A DNA stretch of 64,000 nucleotides, taken from contig NZ_OMKE01000007.1 of the NCBI RefSeq assembly GCF_900299535.1, forward strand, positions 7,501 to 71,500, read 5' to 3'. Position numbers and translations under genes: made by a program. The notes below the pieces were generated by a model. The model was given only the letters and a program-made list of their open reading frames with translations, did not search any database and was not told where the DNA came from. The first letter of the stretch is position 1. Each line of letters begins with the position of its first letter. Positions 27,082 to 35,283 of the stretch are shown one piece after another. Source of the stretch: Aquimarina aquimarini. Its GTDB lineage: Bacteria; Bacteroidota; Bacteroidia; Flavobacteriales; Flavobacteriaceae.

Positions 27082-27966
27082 ATGAAAAAGAATAATTTAA
27101 AAATAAGCAGAATATTAATTCTAATAACATTAATAGTATTAGGGTATTCTTGTTCTCAAAAGGAAAGTGATCATGTTTTTGAAACAGAGAATATCATGCT
27201 CAAGGATACAGAGGAAGCTCCTGTGTTAGCGACTGCCGTAATAGAAGAGGAATCAACTCTAGATAGTGATAAAACCAAAATAAGAAGTAAGGGTGTTCAT
27301 ACAGAACAAAAAATTATTAGAAATGCCAATTGTAGGATAAAGGTTAAAAATGTTGAGAAAGCAACAAAATTAGCAAGGAAGGTAGCGTTGGATTATCTTG
27401 GATATGTATCTGATGAGCGATTTACAAATACAAACTATACAAAAGAGAATCATTTTACAATAAGGATTCCTAAAAATGAATTTAACATTGTTTTAGATAG
27501 TATTTGTGGATTGGCAGAATTTGTAGACTATAAGAATATAACCACTGTAGATGTAACGGAAGAATATATTGATATAACTACTCGATTAAAAACCAAGCAA
27601 GAAGTAAAAGAGCGATATGAAACCATTTTGAGAACCAAAGCAAAAACAGTAGAAGATATTTTAAAAACAGAAGAAAAATTAAGTAAGATTCAAGAAGAAA
27701 TAGAATCAGCACAGGGTAGATTGAATTATATGAGGAATAAGGTCTCCTATAGTACAATTCAAGTAGATTTGTATGAAACAATAATTCCAAAAGAGGAACC
27801 AGATACATATGAGCCAGATTTTTTGAATAAAGCAAAAAAGGGAATGTCCTTTGGTTGGTCTATTATAGAGAATCTGATATTACTGTTGTTTTATATTTGG
27901 CCATTTTTGATAGTAGGAACTGTTATTTTTATATACTTTAAATGGATACGTAAGGCAAAAAAATAA
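27082..27966 (+). CDS. DUF4349 lipoprotein with coiled coil and C-terminal membrane segment
   Basis: This 294-residue protein has a lipobox (Leu-Gly-Tyr-Ser-Cys, Cys 24), a DUF4349-type domain beginning near residue 75 (Ile-Arg-Asn-Ala-Asn-Cys), a charged coiled-coil stretch at about residues 190-230, and a membrane helix near residues 258-285 followed by a basic tail. A protein anchored at both ends, by lipid and by a helix, is unusual. Function unknown. The one-base gap after the VWA gene makes co-expression nearly certain. Confidence 0.85.
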   Translation: MKKNNLKISRILILITLIVLGYSCSQKESDHVFETENIMLKDTEEAPVLATAVIEEESTLDSDKTKIRSKGVHTEQKIIRNANCRIKVKNVEKATKLARKVALDYLGYVSDERFTNTNYTKENHFTIRIPKNEFNIVLDSICGLAEFVDYKNITTVDVTEEYIDITTRLKTKQEVKERYETILRTKAKTVEDILKTEEKLSKIQEEIESAQGRLNYMRNKVSYSTIQVDLYETIIPKEEPDTYEPDFLNKAKKGMSFGWSIIENLILLLFYIWPFLIVGTVIFIYFKWIRKAKK

Positions 27967-27970
27967 TGAA

Positions 27971-28002
27971 TTAAGCGCATCGGTACGATGCGCTTAATTT
28001 TG
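27971..28002 (+). terminator. Terminator hairpin overlapping a -7 element
   Basis: TTAAGCGCATCG (27971-27982) and CGATGCGCTTAA (27986-27997) form a perfect 12-bp stem followed by TTTT. TAATTTTG at 27995-28002 also matches the -7 promoter consensus, so the end of one unit may overlap the promoter of the SprT gene. Confidence 0.75.
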
Positions 28003-28014
28003 TATTTTGCGACG

Positions 28015-28611
28015 ATGAAGGAAATACTGGCAAAATACATTCCTGAGCGAGCTTTAGAGCTGGCGTTTGATCTGATCCAGAAATGTAATGTACATCTCAA
28101 AATTGTAAATGAAAGAGTAACTAGGCATGGAGATTATCGAAAAATGCCTGATGGTAGCCATCAAATTACTGTAAATGCATCTCTCAATAAATATCGTTTT
28201 CTCATAACCTTGATTCATGAGATAGCACATTTAGTCGCTTTTGAGAAGTATGGGCGCTATATAAAACCACATGGGATTGAATGGAAAAAAACTTTTCAGC
28301 AATTAATGCTACCTTTTATTAATCCAGAGGTTTTTCCTTCTAAAGTATTACCAGTAGTAGCAAATCATTTTAAAAACCCTAGAGCAAGCAGTGATACTGA
28401 CGAAAAATTATCAATTGCATTAAAACAATTTGATCCTGCTAATGATAAAAATTATATCTTTGAATTACCCCTCGGAAGTGTCTTCCGGTTATATAATGGA
28501 AAAATCTTTAAAAAAGGTAGTAAAAGAGTAAAACGATATGAATGCGTAGAACTCAATACAGGTAAAATTTACCTTTTTAACCCAAACGCAGAAGTCGAAT
28601 TATTGAATTGA
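28015..28611 (+). CDS. SprT-like zinc metallopeptidase domain protein
   Basis: This 198-residue protein has His-Glu-Ile-Ala-His at residues 68-72, the HExxH zinc motif, and a further His at 86 in Lys-Pro-His-Gly that is the likely third ligand, as in SprT/Spartan-type proteins. A short C-terminal region with Tyr-Glu-Cys may correspond to the SprT zinc-ribbon remnant. An earlier ATG at 27988 lies inside the terminator hairpin, so the start at 28015 is chosen. The stop is 2 bases before the manC-like start, so both are in one operon. Confidence 0.83.
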   Translation: MKEILAKYIPERALELAFDLIQKCNVHLKIVNERVTRHGDYRKMPDGSHQITVNASLNKYRFLITLIHEIAHLVAFEKYGRYIKPHGIEWKKTFQQLMLPFINPEVFPSKVLPVVANHFKNPRASSDTDEKLSIALKQFDPANDKNYIFELPLGSVFRLYNGKIFKKGSKRVKRYECVELNTGKIYLFNPNAEVELLN

Positions 28612-28613
28612 TT

Positions 28614-29693
28614 ATGGATAAAAATTATTATGCAATATTGATGGCAGGTGGAGTTGGGTCAAGATTTTGGCCAGTAAGCACCACAGAATTTCCTAAACAG
28701 TTTCATGACATGTTGGGAACTGGAGAAACCTTAATCCAACGCACATTTTCGCGTCTAGCTAAAATTATACCTAAGGAAAATATATTTATTCTTACCAATG
28801 AGCGATATAATGATTTGGTTTTAGAGCAATTGCCAGAAGCAAAACAAGAACAGGTAGTTACAGAACCAGCAATGCGCAATACAGCGCCATGTATTCTCTA
28901 TGCAGCGTTAAAAATACAGAAAGATGATCCAGATGCAGTGATGGTAGTTGCACCCAGCGATCATTGGATAGAAGATGAAGATGCTTTTATTGGTAATCTA
29001 AAACAAAGTTTTGAGGCATGCGCAGAAAATGATATACTCATGACTTTAGGGATTCAGCCTACATTTCCAAATACAGGATATGGGTATATACAGTATGATA
29101 AAGAGACAAAAGATGCAAGAAAAAAAGTTGCTCAGTTTACAGAAAAACCCAATTACGATACTGCCAAAAAGTTTTTAAGCGAAGGTAATTATTTGTGGAA
29201 TGCTGGTATTTTTATTTGGAGTGTGAATAGTATTGTGTCTGCTTTTGAACAGTTTCAGGAAACAATGACAGCTTTATTCAAAAAAGGATCATTCGTCTAT
29301 AATACTGTGCAGGAGAACGATTTTATACAAGAAAATTATCCTTTAGCAGAAAATATATCAATTGATTATGCTATTTTGGAAAAAGCAGATAATGTATACG
29401 TGCTTCCAGCAACATTTGATTGGAATGATTTAGGAACCTGGGGTTCTTTATATGATAAATTAGATAAAACACCAATGAATAATGCGGTTGTAAATGCACG
29501 AGTATTACCTGAAAATGCATCAGGAAATATGATAAGAACATCCAATGATAAAATTGTGGTGGTAGATGGATTAGAAGATTACATTATCATAGATAAAGAT
29601 GAGGTGCTTTTGATCTATCCAAAACAGAAAGAACAGGATATAAAAAAGGTACTTCAAAAAGTAAAAGAAAAGTACGGAGAACAATACGGATAA
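28614..29693 (+). CDS. manC: Mannose-1-phosphate guanylyltransferase
   Basis: The 359-residue protein has the pyrophosphorylase signature Met-Ala-Gly-Gly-Val-Gly-Ser-Arg-Phe-Trp-Pro near residues 10-20, then Phe-Pro-Lys-Gln-Phe, and later Phe-Thr-Glu-Lys-Pro and Trp-Asn-Ala-Gly-Ile-Phe, which are all typical of GDP-mannose pyrophosphorylases. It makes GDP-mannose for polysaccharide and glycoprotein synthesis. It lacks the C-terminal isomerase domain of bifunctional enzymes. The ATG at 28614 is preferred to a TTG at 28608. Confidence 0.92.
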   Translation: MDKNYYAILMAGGVGSRFWPVSTTEFPKQFHDMLGTGETLIQRTFSRLAKIIPKENIFILTNERYNDLVLEQLPEAKQEQVVTEPAMRNTAPCILYAALKIQKDDPDAVMVVAPSDHWIEDEDAFIGNLKQSFEACAENDILMTLGIQPTFPNTGYGYIQYDKETKDARKKVAQFTEKPNYDTAKKFLSEGNYLWNAGIFIWSVNSIVSAFEQFQETMTALFKKGSFVYNTVQENDFIQENYPLAENISIDYAILEKADNVYVLPATFDWNDLGTWGSLYDKLDKTPMNNAVVNARVLPENASGNMIRTSNDKIVVVDGLEDYIIIDKDEVLLIYPKQKEQDIKKVLQKVKEKYGEQYG

Positions 29694-29699
29694 TAAACA

Positions 29700-31148
29700 A
29701 TGACAGAGAATACAAATCAACAACCTGCTTCTGATAAGGAGGAGATGGCAGAATCGGTAAAAAGAGACGCCAAAGGGCTTTTTGAAAGTGTAAATACATT
29801 TATTAGAGAACTTCTGGATATACGATCTGAAACCGATAAGGATCAGACGATAGAAGATGTAAAAAAAGATATACCCTTTAAAGGGCATAATGCTTGGATT
29901 CTTATTTTTTCTGTCTTTGTAGCCTCTATTGGTCTTAATGTAAGTTCTACAGCAGTAGTGATTGGAGCCATGTTAATTTCTCCTTTAATGGGACCTATTG
30001 TAGGTATAGGGCTATCAATAGCGATCAATGATATAGATACATTAAGGAGATCTCTAGTTAATCTTGGAGTAATGGTAGGTTTGAGTGTTCTTGCAGCAAC
30101 ACTATATTTCTGGGTTTCTCCTTTAACAGAATTAACACCAGAATTAGAAGCCAGAACGGCACCGACAATATTAGATGTAATGGTAGCTGTTTTTGGGGGG
30201 TTGGCATTGATTGTTGCTAAGTCCAAAAAAGGAACAATGGCCAATGCTATTGCCGGAGTAGCTATTGCTACTGCCTTGATGCCTCCTCTATGTACAGTAG
30301 GGTATGGTATTGCAGAATGGGAGCTAGGATATGCTCTAGGGGCATTGTACTTATTCTCAATCAATGCTACTTTTATAGCATTGTCTACATTTATTGTGTC
30401 TAAGTTATTGCGTTTCCCAATGTTGCGCTATGCCAACTCCGTAAAAAGAAAACGTACAGCACAATTAGCTTCTTTATTAGCAATATTGGTAATGATACCA
30501 GCAAGTTATACTTTTTATGTAACGCTCAATGAGAGTAATGCAGAGAGAGATTATAAGTCTTTTAAGGCTAATGAAATTGATGCTAATGAAAACTTATACC
30601 TGAGGAAAGATTTTTATGATTATAACAATGAATCTATAAAACTTTATTTTGATGGAGAAATTAATGAAGCTACCGTGAGTGATCTTCAAAATGAAATTAA
30701 AAAATATACCAGTATTAGTGATTTTACATTAGCTATAAATGGTAATAAATCACGAGGAATTGATCAGATTTCTAAAGCATATGATAGATCTATTGTACAG
30801 CTAAATCGAGTAGAAAAAGAAAATGAAAAACTTCTTGATGAGATAGAAGATCTTAAAATACAAATCACAGGATTAGAAACACAGCTTAAGGAAGCTAATA
30901 AAGTAGTTCCTGTAGCAGTAATACCATACGCTAGTATTGCAAAAGATGCCAAGATACGTTTTCCTGATTTAGCAGAATTAGGATACGGTAAGGTGCAACG
31001 ATCAAACTTCTTAAAGGTAGATACTGTACAAGTAATCTTCCCTAAATGGAAATTTCAAGTATCTGATAGCTTGGATAATGTAAGAGTACATGCTTTACAA
31101 GAATGGATAACCAAAGAAATGAAAGCCGATACACTATATGTAGAATAA
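29700..31148 (+). CDS. DUF389 family membrane protein
   Basis: This 482-residue protein has a soluble N-terminal segment, six or so membrane helices between residues 60 and 275, and a soluble C-terminal part with a coiled coil around residues 362-400. The membrane part carries Gly-Ala-Met-Leu-Ile-Ser-Pro-Leu-Met-Gly-Pro, the hallmark of the DUF389 (TIGR00341) family. The family's role is not known. It starts 6 bases after the mannose-1-phosphate guanylyltransferase gene and is probably read from the same transcript, though a functional link is not evident. Confidence 0.88.
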   Translation: MTENTNQQPASDKEEMAESVKRDAKGLFESVNTFIRELLDIRSETDKDQTIEDVKKDIPFKGHNAWILIFSVFVASIGLNVSSTAVVIGAMLISPLMGPIVGIGLSIAINDIDTLRRSLVNLGVMVGLSVLAATLYFWVSPLTELTPELEARTAPTILDVMVAVFGGLALIVAKSKKGTMANAIAGVAIATALMPPLCTVGYGIAEWELGYALGALYLFSINATFIALSTFIVSKLLRFPMLRYANSVKRKRTAQLASLLAILVMIPASYTFYVTLNESNAERDYKSFKANEIDANENLYLRKDFYDYNNESIKLYFDGEINEATVSDLQNEIKKYTSISDFTLAINGNKSRGIDQISKAYDRSIVQLNRVEKENEKLLDEIEDLKIQITGLETQLKEANKVVPVAVIPYASIAKDAKIRFPDLAELGYGKVQRSNFLKVDTVQVIFPKWKFQVSDSLDNVRVHALQEWITKEMKADTLYVE

Positions 31149-31295
31149 GAGTTAATAATTGATTTTTTATCTTCTCTTTCAAAGTAGCTCTCAATATAAT
31201 TGTTTGAATACAATAGCGTAGTTTTTGAGTGTGTTGTCATTTATTTTTGATTACAATTTTGTTATGTTTTATCATTAATTCATTAACTATATACT

Positions 31296-32132
31296 ATGAT
31301 GCGATTACAACTCTTTTTGTTATTCTTGTTAGGTAACTACTCATTTCTTATAGCTTCTCAAGTAGATACCTTGTCTATTACAAGTGTATCTATGAATAGA
31401 AGTGTTAAAAACGTAGTGATTTTACCTGATAGTTATACTACTCAACAAAATAAATATCCTGTACTGTATTTGCTACATGGAGCTTATGGTGATTATAGGG
31501 ATTGGGTAACAAAAGCTCCTATCATAAAAAAATATGCAGACAGTCATAACATTATTATTGTTTGCCCCTCGGGCGATGTGACTAGCTGGTATTTTGATAG
31601 TCCTATAGATGAGAAGATGAAATATGAAACCTACATAACAAAAGAATTGGTAAGGGAAATAGATAAAAAATATAGAACTATTTCTCATAGAAAGAGTCGA
31701 GCAATTACAGGCTTAAGTATGGGAGGGCATGGAGCATTGTATCTTGCTTTTAAGCATCAGGATATTTGGGGGGCTGCGGGTAGTATGAGTGGTGGTGTTG
31801 ATATTAGACCTTTTCCTAATAATTGGGATATAAGTAAACGATTAGGTAGTTATGCTGAAAATAAAGAAGTTTGGGAGCAAAATACCGTTATTAATTTGAC
31901 TCATTTGTTAAACGGAGATTTGAAACTGATTATTGATTGTGGGTATGATGATTTCTTTTTTGATGCAAATAAAAGGTTGCATCAAAAATTAGTGCAGAAT
32001 AATATAGCTCATGATTATATAGAAAGACCAGGAGAGCACAATTGGGAATATTGGGCAAATGCAATAAAATACCAATTATTATTTTTTAATGATTTTTTTG
32101 AGAGAAGTAAAAAATTAGATAATCAAGAATAA
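31296..32132 (+). CDS. Exported esterase of the alpha/beta-hydrolase (esterase D) type
   Basis: This 278-residue protein has a short signal peptide and the nucleophile elbow Gly-Leu-Ser-Met-Gly-Gly (Ser near residue 140). An Asp follows in Asp-Cys-Gly-Tyr-Asp-Asp, and the catalytic His lies in Gly-Glu-His-Asn-Trp near residue 249, giving a full catalytic triad. The family includes acetyl-xylan esterases, S-formylglutathione hydrolases and mycolyl transferases; an exported protein like this probably cleaves ester groups from polysaccharides or similar substrates. Two exported proteins of unknown role follow. Confidence 0.88.
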   Translation: MMRLQLFLLFLLGNYSFLIASQVDTLSITSVSMNRSVKNVVILPDSYTTQQNKYPVLYLLHGAYGDYRDWVTKAPIIKKYADSHNIIIVCPSGDVTSWYFDSPIDEKMKYETYITKELVREIDKKYRTISHRKSRAITGLSMGGHGALYLAFKHQDIWGAAGSMSGGVDIRPFPNNWDISKRLGSYAENKEVWEQNTVINLTHLLNGDLKLIIDCGYDDFFFDANKRLHQKLVQNNIAHDYIERPGEHNWEYWANAIKYQLLFFNDFFERSKKLDNQE

Positions 32133-32160
32133 AGCTGAGTCATAACTTAATTCTGAAAAT

Positions 32161-32937
32161 ATGAAAATAAACAAAGTTTTACTATTGTTTTTGATGTTGG
32201 TTTTGTCTGCAAAAAGTTATGGTCAAACAAAGACGATTCATGTATATGTTGCATTGTGTGATAATAAATTTCAAGGGATCGTACCTGTTCCTGAAAAAAT
32301 AGGAAACGGCAAGGATCCTAGGCTTAATTTATATTGGGGAGCAGGGTATGGTGTGAAGTCTTATTTAAAACTAAAGACAAAAGATTGGAAATTTATAAAA
32401 CAATTAAAATCTTCAAACCCTTATATTTTGGATAGAATACTGTTTAAACATGCTACAAAAGAAGTGTATATTTTAGCAGATGCTTATGATGGTGAGCAGA
32501 TAAAACCATGTATAGAAGATTTTTTGAAAGCATCCAATACTCAAAACCCGTTAAAAATAGAGATAGATTCAAAAGACTTAAATTTTGGAGGGAATGCTGA
32601 TTTATTAGCTTATATAGGACATGATGGGTTAATGGATTTTGATGTAAATGTGGGTTATAAAAAAACGAATAAGAAGCAAAAGGATGTGATAGTTTTAGCA
32701 TGTTACAGTAGAAATTTCTTCTCTCCCGAAATAAAAAAAGCCAATGCCAATCCAATTTTATGGACAACACACCTGATGGCACCAGAAGCATATACCCTGA
32801 AGTCAGCTATTGATGGATGGATCAATAATGAATCAGGAAAACAGATTGATGAGCGAGCAGCTCAAGTGTATAATAAATACCAGAAGTGTGGGATAAAAGG
32901 AGCTAGAAACCTATTTACAACGGGCTTTAAAAAATAA
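32161..32937 (+). CDS. Exported protein of unknown function with a possible His/Cys pair
   Basis: This 258-residue protein has a signal peptide ending near residue 21 (Ser-Tyr-Gly-Gln). No family was recognised with certainty. Two segments stand out: Tyr-Ile-Gly-His-Asp-Gly (His 154) and Val-Leu-Ala-Cys-Tyr-Ser (Cys 181). Each sits at the end of a hydrophobic stretch, as do the catalytic His-Gly and Cys segments of clan CD (caspase/CHAT-like) proteases. The resemblance is suggestive only. It is followed 12 bases later by a small lipoprotein gene. Confidence 0.75.
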   Translation: MKINKVLLLFLMLVLSAKSYGQTKTIHVYVALCDNKFQGIVPVPEKIGNGKDPRLNLYWGAGYGVKSYLKLKTKDWKFIKQLKSSNPYILDRILFKHATKEVYILADAYDGEQIKPCIEDFLKASNTQNPLKIEIDSKDLNFGGNADLLAYIGHDGLMDFDVNVGYKKTNKKQKDVIVLACYSRNFFSPEIKKANANPILWTTHLMAPEAYTLKSAIDGWINNESGKQIDERAAQVYNKYQKCGIKGARNLFTTGFKK

Positions 32938-32949
32938 AAGAATTAGTAG

Positions 32950-33306
32950 ATGAGGCGAGTGTTTTTCTTGATTGGCATTATGCTGCTGATGCAATCTTGT
33001 TTGGTGAGTAGATTAAGTAGACCAAAATTAACGGGGTATATCTATGCTAAAGATAGTAAGCAACCAATTGAGAAGTGTAAAGTAGGAGAATCGTATACAG
33101 ATGCATGGGGATATTATGAATTAAGCGAAAAAAGATATAGAGAGATAACCTTTATAGGAAATGAAGCGCCTCCTGTATTTGTACAAGAACTAATCTTCAA
33201 AAAAGGGTATGTTACAGATACTATCAAAGCATTTAATAGATATGGAGGAGCTGCTAGAAAAAATACACACTGGAAAATAGATACAATATTCCTGAAATCT
33301 AAGTAA
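32950..33306 (+). CDS. Small lipoprotein of unknown function
   Basis: This 118-residue protein has a lipoprotein signal (Leu-Met-Gln-Ser-Cys, Cys 17). The mature part begins with a segment like a carboxypeptidase-regulatory (beta-sandwich) repeat: Gly-Tyr-Ile-Tyr-Ala-Lys-Asp then Thr-Asp-Ala-Trp-Gly-Tyr-Tyr. No function can be given. It closes a three-gene plus-strand group with the esterase and the exported protein. Confidence 0.75.
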   Translation: MRRVFFLIGIMLLMQSCLVSRLSRPKLTGYIYAKDSKQPIEKCKVGESYTDAWGYYELSEKRYREITFIGNEAPPVFVQELIFKKGYVTDTIKAFNRYGGAARKNTHWKIDTIFLKSK

Positions 33307-34051
33307 AGAGTATTGTTGTATTTTAAAATATAACAATACAATAATCAATGTAAATTCAATTTTATTAGATAAATAGTAGAGATATTTCTCATACTCAAGA
33401 TTAATCCTTCTATTGATTTAATATTACTTCTTAAGTGGAACACTCTACTGAGGCTATTTTCCCATTGGTCATACTTCAAAATAAAATAGATTAATAACAT
33501 TATTATCTCCGAATTTTCTGTCTTGTCTGAATTAACAATGCCTCTGTGTGGTTGATATTTAGTTTTTGCGAATACATGAGGGAGAGGGTATTGATAAAAT
33601 GTCCCGATTTGTTTACTTCTTACATTTGAGGACTTTTGTTTCTCTTGTATCCATATGTTTGCCAAAAATATGTAATGCAAAATAAAAATAATTAGGCTGT
33701 TTTTTTAGAAAGGTTAATCTATGCTTTTGCCTGAATTTAAAATATATACTTGAACCAATAGAAGAGTGAATTTTTTACTTATAAAGTATATGTAAAGAAT
33801 AAGAGTAACAGGATTGAAAAACTCTATTGATTTTGTTAATAGTATTAAAATACCCGAGTGATGACGGCTATATAGGCTTCGTAAAAAGGTGATGTTTCAC
33901 CCTTTATCGGAGCTTATATACATTTTAGAGTAAATGGGATATCAAACTTTTAGCTAAAATGTATTTGTTAGCTCTAAATTGTATTTTTTGATAAAAGAAG
34001 GTATTGAATATAGATAGATAGCGCTTAAAAAAAAATAAAGACTAACCGTAG
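33307..34051. other. Long non-coding stretch
   Basis: About 745 bases hold no convincing gene on either strand. A 111-codon minus-strand frame (33345-33680) has no recognisable features. An interrupted inverted repeat at 33311-33337 follows the last lipoprotein gene but lacks a T run. Together with the probable gene remnant just downstream, this looks like an area of past gene loss. Confidence 0.4.
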
Positions 34052-34552
34052 ATAATAAAGACATTGTTGTCCTCTGATGTGGTAAGGTTTTACGATAATA
34101 TATCAACTCAATTAATAAATCTATTGGATGGAAATTATTCTGTTCTCAAAAAGGATTTTCAGTCGTAGAATAGACACCAGAAGCACATAAAATATGAGAA
34201 GGACAAGTTGAAAGTTTGATTGATAGTATTGATTATTACTTATTCAATTTTACAGACGATGAGTTGTGTTGTATACCAGTTAAATTTGACTGGAATGTAT
34301 CTAAAAAAAAATAAAAGAAAGAGGAGAATCTATTGATGATAAGCTATTAAAATAACTAAAATTGAAAAAACTTAAAGGGTTGGATAAACTTGAAGGGAAT
34401 CAAAAACTTTGGATAATTACAGCTTAGCTTTTGCAGTTTTGGGTGTAATCATTGGATGTTTTTTATGGACATCAAAAAAAGCCTTACAAATGGTAAAAAA
34501 GTTTATTCCAAGTATCACTAGAGGTAGGAAATATGGGAAATATACCTTTTAA
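34052..34552 (+). pseudogene. Probable decayed gene of a small membrane protein
   Basis: Three coding-like pieces lie in order on the plus strand. Frame A (34052-34165, 38 codons) ends at TAG. A piece from 34198 to about 34311 lies in another frame. A 52-codon piece (34394-34549, frame A again) contains a clear membrane helix and a basic tail (Lys-Phe-Ile-Pro-Ser-Ile-Thr-Arg-Gly-Arg-Lys). The internal stops and frame change suggest one gene broken by indels. The original product is not recognised, and the pieces could be chance open frames. Confidence 0.35.
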
Positions 34553-34615
34553 ATAAGTTTAATAATTAATTTATCCTATTAGCTTTTTAATGGATTTTTT
34601 TGAGTAACCAATATG

Positions 34616-34659
34616 AAAAATATAGCCTTCCTCTTTTTTGAGAGGAAGGCTATATTTTT
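34616..34659. terminator. Bidirectional intrinsic terminator
   Basis: A perfect 19-bp stem (34616-34634 with 34641-34659) and 6-base loop, flanked by A and T runs. It lies 90 bases past the stop of the lipocalin-like gene on the minus strand, and just after the decayed gene on the plus strand. Confidence 0.85.
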
Positions 34660-34749
34660 TACTTTATATGTCAAAGGATAGAGTTGTCTAAAATGTTTAA
34701 GATACTCTTGCTTTGTTATTTCTTAAGTTATCATATTTTGGGAAGACTA

Positions 34750-35160
34750 TTATTCTCTATTAAATGTTTTAACAATAGTATTTGAGGATTCAATTGATTC
34801 AAGGGTTAAGGTTTTATTGTTTTTTAGGGTCGAAATTTCAGAATCCCCAATACCTTGTATGGTAATTGAACTATGATCAACTGAATAGTCATATGTGTTG
34901 TTAGAGTTTATCTTGCAACTATTAGTTGAATTAGAACTGTATGTTTTTATGATGACCTCATTAGAAGTATTGAACTCTAATGATTCCATCTTTTGACAAT
35001 CATTTAGGTTAACATTAGATCCATTTTCTGTTATACTTGATAATGTCCATTTACCAATAATAAATGTTTCATTTATTGTTTCGGTAACATCATCATCACT
35101 ACACGAAGACATAAAGCTAAAAAGAATTAGTGTTAATGTCAATAATAAATTTTTACTCAT
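34750..35160 (-). CDS. Lipocalin-like lipoprotein
   Basis: This 136-residue protein has a lipobox (Phe-Met-Ser-Ser-Cys, Cys 20) followed by Asp-rich residues and a domain starting Ile-Ile-Gly-Lys-Trp-Thr-Leu. That Gly-x-Trp start, with Cys in Asn-Asp-Cys-Gln-Lys and Ser-Cys-Lys, is typical of the small lipocalin-like lipoproteins common in Bacteroidota. The ligand is unknown. A strong terminator lies 90 bases past its stop. TAATTTTG on the minus strand (35208-35215) may be its -7 box. Confidence 0.8.
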   Translation of the reverse strand: MSKNLLLTLTLILFSFMSSCSDDDVTETINETFIIGKWTLSSITENGSNVNLNDCQKMESLEFNTSNEVIIKTYSSNSTNSCKINSNNTYDYSVDHSSITIQGIGDSEISTLKNNKTLTLESIESSNTIVKTFNRE

Positions 35161-35283
35161 TTTGTTTTGTTTATTAGACTTAAAAAAGCCATTGATATTA
35201 TTTTAAGCAAAATTAATTTAACAAAACAGAATCATGGTTTACAATTGTTAGAAGTAAACAATTATAGACAAATTGAGGCTAAT

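Noticed and set aside
27988..28014. ATG at 27988 as the start of the SprT-like gene
   Set aside because: It lies within the terminator hairpin and the added residues are not typical; 28015 fits better.
33345..33680. 111-codon minus-strand frame in the long non-coding stretch
   Set aside because: No signal peptide, domain or recognisable motif, and residue make-up unlike neighbouring genes. It may be a chance frame.
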